Source: Flammulina velutipes
Taxonomy: Eukaryota; Basidiomycota; Agaricomycetes; Agaricales; Physalacriaceae
Length of the DNA: 64,000 bases
NCBI GenBank assembly: GCA_011800155.1
Contig: CM022375.1
Coordinates: 2,666,001-2,730,000 of the forward strand
Reading direction: 5' to 3'
Shown: positions 56,054 to 64,000 of the stretch, piece after piece
How positions within the stretch are numbered: the stretch's first letter is position 1
Layout of the letters: the number at the start of each line of letters is the position of its first letter
Program-made: the position numbers and the translations under genes
The notes under the pieces: generated by a model
What the model saw: only the letters and a program-made list of their open reading frames with translations
Databases searched by the model: none
What the model was told of the DNA's origin: nothing

Positions 56054-57548
56054 TCAACGCCCCTCTATTACTCTTAGTCCTTCCGATCCTTTAAATCTCC
56101 TGCGCGTCTGAGAAAACCCCTCCTTCACTATCTCCTCCAATCTCCGCTCATACCATTCCACCTCAGCAATCGACTTCAAGTAAATCCGATCGCCCTCAAT
56201 GTATCTACTAGGCGCCTTCCTCGTTATCATGAATGAATGGACGCGTAAGAGAAGCGAATCGATCTTCGACTCTGTGCTCCCCAAGACCGCGTCAAGATGA
56301 CCAATATCACAGGTTTCGTAGTCCGCAGATCCTGTAACGTCCATGATGATGCTCATCGAAGTGGTCCGAAGATGCTGTTCCAGCGATGTCATAAACAGAT
56401 TCGCGCATGTTACCGACACCGGGGAATAGATGACGACGCCAAGTTCCAGCACTCTCAGAGTGCTGGGGATGGAAAGAGGAGGTAGGACAGTCTGTACGGG
56501 ATCTTGGACTGCCAATGTGATTCAGTACGGAATGTAAATCAAACCTCAATGGGTACTCACATCCTTTCATACCGAGCAAATGTAGCTCCTTCAACGTAGT
56601 ATCGAACCTTTCGAAAAGTAGCCGAACACGGATGAGACCGTTCATCGTAAAATGACCTTGTGGAAGTTTAATCGACACCGCCTCAATACCAGGGAAAGTA
56701 TCCTGGGAGCTGCAGAGGTAGTCGAGGAAAGCCCATTCACCCGACCCCCAGGCTGAGGGATTGAGCTTGATGCTACGCAGAGATTCCGAAGCCTCGAGAG
56801 GGTGACAATCCTCCCACTCGGATTCAATGGGTGCGAAATCGCACACATCTTCGTGATTCAGGCGGGTGGCCCGGACGAAAAGGTAGAACTCATTGATCGT
56901 CAAGGCGGTGAGGATGAGGCTCTCGAGGCGGGGAAAGGAATTGAGCAAGTCAATCAGCTCGCAGAGCTTGTGAAACGTAGACCTCTGTAGATGAACCTCA
57001 GTCAAATTATTGCATGACTCGAATCCTTCCAGGAGACTGTCCCATGGTTCGTCGTCGAGTTCGGGGACGTTGATTTCCATGCACAGTGATGTCAGGTTTG
57101 TCATTCCCGCCATTAGAATTGGTAGCTCGGGATGCGAGTAGATGCCCGCCAAGTCCTTCGGGGCGTTAGAAAAGGACATCAATAGGAAGTCTCCAGGCAT
57201 GTCGATATGGCGAACAAGAGGGAGAATGCCTGGCTCTCCGCGGGTGATTTCGGAAAACGCGTCCACTGTGTACAAGGGGGATTCATGGGTAGGTTTTCGT
57301 CCGGCGTTGAACTGGATACGTCGAAATCTCCTGTTGCGAACCTCCCAAAGAACCTCCGGCCAGACTTGTAATATCGACCCGAAGGTTTCGCCCTTTTTGC
57401 TCATCATGAAATAATCATCCAATGCGGCGAGCTCTGCTAATATCAGTATTTTCACCTCAAGAGGGAGATCTGGGGCCATGATGGTATGAGGAGAAGGAAT
57501 TGCAGGGCTCACATTTAGTCGCATGGTCGGACACGTGGGAAATTCCAT
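56054..57548 (-). CDS. F-box-like LRR protein, family 2
   Basis: Two exons. Two starts are possible: 57548 (MEFPTCPTMRL) or, more in line with the family, 57479 (MAPDLPLEVKILILAELAAL). The degenerate F-box is followed by FGSILQVWPEVLWEVRNRRF. Leucine-rich stretches include CNNLTEVHLQRSTFHKLCEL and SFPRLESLILTALTINEFYL. An intron of about 53 bases (GTGAGTACCC...GGCAG) joins LKELHLLGMKG to QDPVQTVLPPLSIPSTLRVL in phase. The C-terminus is YERRLEEIVKEGFSQTRRRF. Intact. Likely adaptor or LRR protein; partner unknown. Confidence 0.72.
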
Positions 57549-58024
57549 TGTTCATGCCCTCAACGGCAATGTCAGAGAATGCAGGCTGTCAATCTGGATA
57601 TAAATTGCGAACGGCTGGCCTTCAACACTCCATCAAAAAAATGGATTCAGGGAGCTTTGTCGTAGTTCGTAATTGATTATGTGGCGCACACAAGGCATAT
57701 CATTGTCATTGAAAACTTGGAAAGCAGAGGATTTTGCGCCACTGTGGCTCAGATCGTAGCGGGTCTGAACTTTGATTCGTCCTTCCAATTTGTATGCACC
57801 TCCGTGTGTCCAAGTCCGAAACCTAGAGGATATTGTCGTAAGTTTGCTTGTTTCTTTCTTTACCGAATACTATCCGGCGGCCACCCTGTAGAACGCAGAA
57901 CGCGACGTGATGCACTTATTGACGGGAAATGAGGAGACATGTTCAACACCAACTGGTTCTTATGAGGACGTCTCCGACTCGAAGATGTGATTTCCGCTGT
58001 ACGAATAAATTGAATCAACACCAA
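57549..58024. other. Intergenic, nothing recognised
   Basis: Contains TGTGGCGC at 57680-57687; no coding frame of note. Confidence 0.4.
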
Positions 58025-59177
58025 CTAGACAATTGAACTACTAACCACAGTCATACCTAGCCTCATACATCTTGGGAATTGTGCTTCCACCAGTTCCTTC
58101 CCGTACTTAATAAAATGGTCATGTACTAGATCCAGCCTCTCCAGATCCATAGTGGCGAGCATCTCATCCCATCGTCCGACACTTGGTAATTCGGTTGAGT
58201 CCAGGCGCACCGCAACAATCCTCAGGTTGCCGTTGTGAAAAGCAAGAGCCCGACAAACTAGATCGAACGATGTTGTGATCCCCACAGTGAACTTGAAATG
58301 CTCTAGCGTGGTAGGGAGTATGATTGCTGACACTGGAAGGACGGACGTCAGGCGGGACATGCAAATAAGTGTTATATCACCCACTATCATCGGTCAGACT
58401 CTCCCCTAGGTCGACTACGCGCAACGAGGAATGGTATTCCCGAAGGAGCGCACAAAATCGTGTACAACCTTTCGATTGTGCGACATAATCACGTATGGTG
58501 ATCTCCTGGAGATTAGGAAATGGCGTCTCAGAGGTGGAGATGAGGTCCAAGAGCATCAGATCTGATGCTGTGTGCACCTCTAACTCTAGACAGACGACTT
58601 GGAGGACAGGCTTCGGTGTTTCGACCCCACTTCCGTCCCACGGCGGTGAACATGACCACAGAGCAGCTGTCCTTCTCCCCCATATTCCAATGCTGATTTT
58701 AGAAATGTCTTCGATGTTCAGATAGAAGAGCTTGAGGGTGCGGAGATGGGGGATGGAAGAAATGATGTTGAATAGGTCCGAGAGCTGCTTGGAGAAGACG
58801 TGGAAGAGCGATAGCGTCGTGAGGTGCATGCATTTGCGCAAGGAAAAGGAGAAAGCCTGGGATGGAAGATAACTGGTGTCATTTATCGTGAGTTGCTTTA
58901 AGTTCAACGCGTCAGGTATCTCGAGCGCCACAGGAGAAGATCCGAGTTCGATGTATATCGTCCGAATAGTAGCGGAGACTTCTGGACTGCCATCAGCAAC
59001 AGCAAGAAGGGCTGCCATCTGAGGTCGTTTGAAGACTCTCAGGTCCTTGAAACGAAGGTCGCGGATGAATGGGATTGCCTCTCGCCACGCAAGGCTGAGA
59101 GCAGAGAGCGCATCTGGATCTGAACGCGAGAGTTCGTCAATGAAGAGGGACTTGATTTCTGGCGGCACAGATCGCAT
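58025..59177 (-). CDS. F-box-like LRR protein, family 2
   Basis: Two exons. The ATG at 59177 (MRSVPPEIKSLFIDELSRSD) is preferred over an upstream in-frame ATG at 59264 because it places the degenerate F-box at residue 1, as in its paralogues. LSALSLAWREAIPFIRDLRF follows. Leucine-rich parts: CMHLTTLSLFHVFSKQLSDL, IPHLRTLKLFYLNIEDISK, LDLISTSETPFPNLQEITI. An intron of about 58 bases (GTGGGTGATATAAC...TTCCAG) joins SLTDD to MSAIILPTTLEHFKFTVGI in phase. Ends MTVVSSSIV. Intact relative of the pseudogene at 53153-54253. Confidence 0.75.
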
Positions 59178-59264
59178 GACAGCAAGACGCAGAGATGGTG
59201 ATGATCCGTTATGTCCGCTTCGCGATTGGATCAATGCAATTCGCTGGGTACTCAGTGTTTGCAC

Positions 59265-60770
59265 CTGAAAGCTTTGACATCAATTCCCATCCGTCTACGT
59301 AGTTCGAGATTCCTACGAACCCCTCAGGTACCATCTACGCCGACGAAACCTTTATTAGCCTCGCCATCATGCTTTCCAGCACCCGGCGATGCGCATACCT
59401 GCATTCAACCACCATCCCGACGACAAAAATCAACCGTAACGCGTGATTCCATCGCTTCCCATGTCTCCTGAAGTCTGGGCTTTCGAGGCTCAAAGATGCG
59501 CGGTACGATTTCAACATGTCATCGAAGTAGCGTTAACGGTAGACAATTATGCGCGTTGTCCTTGGAGCCTCGTACGCTACGAGAGAGCCTGAGCATTGAC
59601 CATGACTGGTGGGTCGAATGCTGCGAGAAGACCGCAAGAGCATATGTTACTTTGATCCCAACATCCTGTATATGCCAGCCACGCAGCCCCGACAAGGCTG
59701 GAAACCCCACAGGTAATTTATGGAAGGGAATTGAATGGCTTCAGGAGGCGAATAGAGGCAGTAAGAAGGGTACAGGTCCGACGGTATTGAATAGAGGGAG
59801 AAGGAATGAAATCGAAGAGGATGGGGTAGACTGTGGCGAGAGGTTGGTGGCGATAGCTCCACGGGTAGCGCGAACGATAGGATGGCCGGTCGCGGGATGG
59901 ATCTGGGGAAGGGTAAGGAATTTGCTGGATTATCAAAGATGGCAGCCACGTACGATGACAACCAAGGAAGCATGTTCCGTGAAAACTTGGAGTATCTCGC
60001 CCATTTTCGCCAACCCGCAGTCATTCCAACCGCGCAACTGGATATCGAACTCGAGCGTCGTAAGCGAGTGTTTGTTTCTGCTGTCCGTTCTGGTTTGCTA
60101 CGCCAACAGGGTTTAGAAAGCAGGCGCGAGTGACGTTAGAGATGAGAGAGCAGCTGGACAATGCGGCCGATGTTGCGCATGGAATTGTCGACATAATTCG
60201 GGCAGACAATTCGTTTGGCATCGTTGCTAGGGAGATGCTCACCAAGCCGAGGATAGTAGGATTGGGGGCACTAGGCGTTGGGACCTGCTGGATACGAGCT
60301 TCTTGCTGTCGTCAGCATTATCAATAGACAATGCGCGTCTATGGTCCTTATAAGTAACTGAGTAACCGACAAGACAGAGACGTACGATAACTCACTGCAA
60401 ACATCGTTCGTATCCATAAAACACAAGTAATAGTGAGCAACCAGGCAAAGTGTCAGAGAAAGAGGTGCGTACGATAGTCTGGCATTCCCGGTCTGGACGA
60501 GACTAACACAAAGCTTGGGCACATATTTAACCTGGTAGATGAATACTACAGCCTTGTGAACGTATGGGCGAAATACGTCTTGGGGACATAATGGTTAGTG
60601 TTCCAAGGCCAGAATAGCTCAGCGCTCGGAGATGGTCGTGAAGAAGCTGGATGCGGCATGCCGGGCCGAACCTCCACTGGACATTCCCGCGCCTGCCTCT
60701 TTCTTTCCCCCCCCTCGTCGCCGTACCTGCTCAGTCCTTTGAAGCCAGTCCTTCGAGCAAACATAATAAC
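59265..60770. other. Unassigned; coding-like but broken stretches
   Basis: Plus-strand pieces read like protein in shifting frames: VARTIGWPVAGWIWGRVRNL (about 59857-59916), NLEYLAHFRQPAVIPTAQLD (about 59982-60041), EMREQLDNAADVAHGIVDII (about 60139-60198) and FGIVAREMLTKPRIVGLGAL. They could be exons of an unrecognised gene or a decayed one. No domain is recognised and I could not join them into a single model. Confidence 0.25.
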
Positions 60771-60785
60771 CTATAAAACACAGAA

Positions 60786-60911
60786 ATGGCTACCGACGAC
60801 GTGATTTCTACTCTGAACTTGACTTCGACCTGGTTGAAATCCTCGGTAATCGACTCGTTCTTTTACAACGCGTTTCTGATGTTGCTACACCCTATTCACG
60901 TTCACAAATAG
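60786..60911 (+). pseudogene. Short frame with TATA box, possible truncated membrane protein
   Basis: TATAAAA at 60772-60778, just before the ATG, then 41 codons: MATDDVISTLNLTSTWLKSS, VIDSFFYNAFLMLL and a stop. The composition (short polar head, then the start of a hydrophobic helix) resembles the N-terminus of Agaricomycete multi-helix proteins cut short. The TATA-to-ATG spacing of about 10 bases is too short for that TATA to serve this ATG. Low confidence. Confidence 0.25.
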
Positions 60912-61436
60912 GGTACTGTCATTGGAAGTGAGTGGATTGTAGAGTTTCAGTCCATTCATACCTGGAATTCCCTACTTCCCACTGTACAAACGAGATCGCT
61001 ATCACGATATAGTCTCTTACCCAGTCTCTGTTCTAAGCCTTCTGACGCCATGGTACCGTTCCGTTCAAGGCTCAACGCACGCATTCTAAATCACTCGCGC
61101 TGGTCGGCCATCCATATGTTCTTCCTTGATTTCGTTCACGCGGCTTCGTACCAACATGGTTCTAATGGATTTGAACCTTTTCGTGTAGCTGATTGTCCCC
61201 TCGATCAATCACCGTCCTGGTTTATCCTTTGTTCCCTCCGACTTCGCTGAATTGGGCTCGCGCCCATTTTTGTCAACAATCTCAGCGAAACAATGACTGG
61301 CGCCTTTCATGACTCATACTTAAGCTGAGCACTCCCAAAGACTGGTGAGTGCACGCTTCATCCCCAATCACATTCGACACCTCTCCGCTACAATTCTCCC
61401 ATTTTACAACCCTACCTTTTATCACCCTGCAGAACG

Positions 61437-62066
61437 ATGGCTACGATCACTTCACTCCCTAACGAGACGCTCACCGAGATCTTTCAACATGCATTCCTCT
61501 CCTCTACCGCCGAGAAGTGGAACATGGATACCCTTCCGTCCCTACGTCTAGTCTCCTCCCACTGGAACGCGCTCATTGAGGGACTCCCCGAGCTATGGAC
61601 CTCCGTCCTGGTCACCGACAAATCAGCCCGTCGACCCGGTCAATCCCCTTTCCAATCAACTCACTCCAGGCTGCTCCGTAGCCTTACCTTCCCCCTCCAC
61701 ATCACTATCCGCATGTCCTCTTCGACCACACTCTGCAAACAAGATGGAAGAGAGCTGGGAAAGATAATTGCGGGGGTGGCGCACCGTGTTACTTCCTTCA
61801 AGCTACGCGGCGGCACACACGCTGTCCAAACGGCCCTTCTTTCCCGCTTAGACTGGAGCTGTATGCCTATCCTGTGCTCATTTTCTTACGTCGGGAACGA
61901 AGATCCAGTCTTCGGATACACGTTTAGTATGAGATTCAAACTTGGAAAGCCGCCGTTGCTGATGCAGAGGAGTATCAACGGAATGATGGAAAGAGCGCTG
62001 TGCGAGGATGAAAAGGAGAAGATAAAGCGGTATGTGAAGGTGTTGGGAAAGTCTGAAAGGTGGTAG
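61437..62066 (+). CDS. F-box protein, family 1, internally deleted
   Basis: 209 codons instead of about 510, with an open frame throughout. Residues 1-165 match the family N-terminus: F-box TITSLPNETLTEIFQHAFLS, SLRLVSSHWNALIEGLPELW, SPFQSTHSRLLRSLTFPLHI and MPILCSFSYVGNEDP. The frame then jumps directly to the extreme C-terminus: FKLGKPPLLMQRSINGMMER, ALCEDEKEKIKRYVKVLGKS (compare RKLGSKPSPLKVTV, SKEEKAELHHHIKALAE in the 13.6 kb copy). About 300 residues of leucine-rich region are missing without a frame change. It may still make an F-box-only protein able to bind Skp1 without a target domain. Whether it is expressed cannot be judged. Confidence 0.75.
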   Translation: MATITSLPNETLTEIFQHAFLSSTAEKWNMDTLPSLRLVSSHWNALIEGLPELWTSVLVTDKSARRPGQSPFQSTHSRLLRSLTFPLHITIRMSSSTTLCKQDGRELGKIIAGVAHRVTSFKLRGGTHAVQTALLSRLDWSCMPILCSFSYVGNEDPVFGYTFSMRFKLGKPPLLMQRSINGMMERALCEDEKEKIKRYVKVLGKSERW

Positions 62067-62337
62067 ACGTCGTTTCTACATCAATGACTCGTTATCTATG
62101 AAGGACACCAGTCAAGTACTCGAAAGGCTTTGAGTGAACCCTGTTTTATACATATCAATTGAAATCTCCAGTATGCGCGCAGCATTCCGAGCTTACATTG
62201 CCGTATACTTCATAAGGAGCTGCTTCATCACATGTTTCTTTACTGGTTCGAGTGATTAATCAGTGAGAATACAAAAGCGTGGGCTGTTCATCATTCAATT
62301 TCTCGAAATACAACTACTAAAATGATCAATTGTGGTC
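62067..62337. other. Convergent 3' spacer
   Basis: AT-rich region between two convergent genes; nothing else seen. Confidence 0.4.
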
Positions 62338-63937
62338 CTAGCTTGAGTTATTATCGTAGAAGTCTGTTAAGAAATACTCCTCGGCGAAGTACTCATAAGA
62401 ATCCGCATTTTCTATTGCTAGGAAAGGTTTAGAACTGAGTTCTTCGGCCTTTACCGGTCCCCTTGCATGATGTGTAGCCCGGGGGCGCACGAATGGGAAA
62501 TGTGTAGCTTCGTGTATTAGTGTACCTGCCTTCGTATCAAACCCACCAGACATTCTGATATCCTGGTGGTGAAACCCGTCGCAAATGTTGATAATCGGTT
62601 CCTTAGGTGCACTGTTGTCTCTGTAATAGAAATTGACAATAAGTGAAAGGCTCGAAGGAAAGATGAAGGAACTAACGCTTGGATGGAAACCCATGCCATT
62701 ATAGTTTTCTCACAGTTACAATCATAAGTGTACCCTCCCTGGTCCCCTCCAACGTTGAAAGGGCGAATGCCTTTGGTGAACATGTCTTGAACTTGTTTTC
62801 TAGGCCGGTAAGATTGAGTGAGGGTAGCCTTGGCATCCCAGTCTCCGAACCAACGCTGGTATACCTTCCGGTCCCCGCCAGCTTCCGTATCGGCAAGACT
62901 CCTGGATCAGGATTGAGTATTCAAAAGACCTGATCTGTATGCATTTAGACCAGCTTACTTTCGTGATGCGGCCACAAGCTTGTTTGCAATATCTGCAGCG
63001 TCCTCGAGTAAAAATGTGATTTCGGGCTCACAACCAATTGTTTTCAGTGTTCCTCGTGCCCTCTTGTCCACTTTCATCCCTCTCGTTTCGGGAGACTTGC
63101 CAGCAAGTTTTCCCTTGATTGAAACTGTGCTAGATTTGACATCCACCTTGACTTCGGTAAGGACATCGTCGACCAAAACCCAGAAGAAATCGCGTGAGAG
63201 CTTGACGGTATATGTACCAGCGCCAGAACGAGTAAAATCATAGCCCTTGCCAACTACAGGGACCTGGTTAGATGGGCAGGGATAATCATGTATGTGGCGT
63301 ACCATTGTATTTGACATCTATTGATTTACCAGCTGGTACATCTTGAGTTGTGTCAGGAGGATAAACCTTTTTCTCCCCTTGAAAGCTTCCCGTACTGGTC
63401 TTGGAGGAGTCCGCTTCCGAAGGTTGAGAACCGTCGTCACTAGTAGAATCTGAGGATCCCGGGCTGCTTCCTCTATTCGATCCGGACTGGGAACCCTCGC
63501 TTTTTGTATCCGAATTGGGGGTTTTACTCGGGAAAGTCAGATAGGTGTCAATTTTCCATTTCGCCAAGCCGCCAACAAAGTCGGGCTTCGTTTGTTCATT
63601 TGACTTCGTCTTTTCGTCCGATTCTTTCTCGAAATTGAGAGCATCCGGGGGGAAATAGTCGAAGAGTATGCCGTCAGGGTCTGCGACGACTTTGATATCT
63701 TTGGTGGCGTCGGATTTTAGCGTGCCTTTTATGATGAAATCACCGACATCGTCGACGGAGGAAGGAACTGGGCGGTTATGAGCGTGAGTATAGGTAGGGG
63801 CTACGCATGATTAATACTATACCTTCGAGAGATAGTTCCAGACTAACTCCGTCACGAGGCTGCGAGTGCGGCAACGTTACCGCGCTCAGGAAAAGTGTCG
63901 TTAGGAAAACGGATCCAGAGAAGGAGGGATGAAGCAT
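62338..63937 (-). CDS. M35-type (aspzincin) secreted metallopeptidase
   Basis: The signal peptide MLHPSFSGSVFLTTLFLSAV is followed by a beta-rich propeptide (VPSSVDDVGDFIIKGTLKSD, DPDGILFDYFPPDAL) with an unusual Ser/Asp/Glu-rich insert (about 40 residues, NSDTKSEGSQSGSN through STSDDGSQPS), then VGKGYDFTRSGAGTYTVKLS. The mature region has YQRWFGDWD, YTYDCNCEKTIMAWV, IINICDGFHHQDIRM and the zinc helix TLIHEATHF (both His ligands and the Glu), ending IENADSYEYFAEEYF. In this family (deuterolysin and peptidyl-Lys metallopeptidases) the third zinc ligand is Asp in GTxxD after the helix; here the matching segment reads ATHHARG with no Asp. At least five exons, joined by eye. Secreted; probably cleaves proteins in the environment if active. 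Confidence 0.85.
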
Positions 63938-64000
63938 TTTGTTTTGTTAGTACTTTATCACTCAAGTCCGAGCTTCTTTTAAACAAAACACTCTTCCATA

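Noticed and set aside
1..64000. tRNA, rRNA, CRISPR arrays, complete transposons
   Set aside because: None recognised by eye; no transposase or reverse transcriptase motifs and no long terminal repeats were seen. CRISPR is not expected in a fungal nuclear genome.

Overview
The window looks like nuclear DNA of a mushroom-forming basidiomycete (Agaricomycetes). Genes on both strands are split by many introns of about 45-60 nt with GT(R)NGT donors and CTNA-type branch sites. The gene content also fits: large lineage-specific families of F-box-like proteins, DUF6535 and DUF6534 membrane proteins, a CaaX-type pheromone precursor, a WOPR regulator and small protein-kinase-like families. The species cannot be told from the sequence.

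Layout. 0-12.4 kb: the edge of an unrecognised gene, gene-poor tracts with decayed gene relics, two tandem F-box genes (one broken by a stop) and a DUF6535 membrane protein. 12.4-21 kb: a 41-codon pheromone-precursor gene ending in CVVA, an F-box gene, a cytochrome P450 and a DUF6534 seven-helix protein. 21-25 kb: two more F-box-type genes. 25.5-44.4 kb: a mirror-image segment. The left arm carries, all on the minus strand, a single-pass membrane protein and two kinase-like genes. The right arm carries the same three genes in reverse order on the plus strand. Between them lie ordinary conserved genes: a Misato/Dml1 tubulin-like protein, a Gti1/Pac2 (WOPR) regulator and an MFS sugar transporter. 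44.6-60 kb: further F-box-like genes and pseudogenes, a BTB protein, an F-box protein with a Cys-rich tail and a 3-ketodihydrosphingosine reductase. 60-64 kb: a remnant F-box gene with its middle deleted and an M35-type secreted metallopeptidase.

The window is dominated by birth-and-death evolution of F-box families: about 14 loci, from intact 500-residue genes through stop and frameshift alleles and a clean internal deletion to short fragments. The three single-copy genes in the middle of the mirror suggest that the paralogous blocks were copied around an older core. The most notable items are the tiny pheromone-precursor gene, the inverted duplication, a conserved six-base first coding exon in the kinase-like genes, a family of near-identical introns shared between the decayed tracts and the membrane-protein pair, and catalytic-residue changes in two enzymes. 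Gene models with introns were spliced by eye; exon borders are inference unless a frame check is stated.
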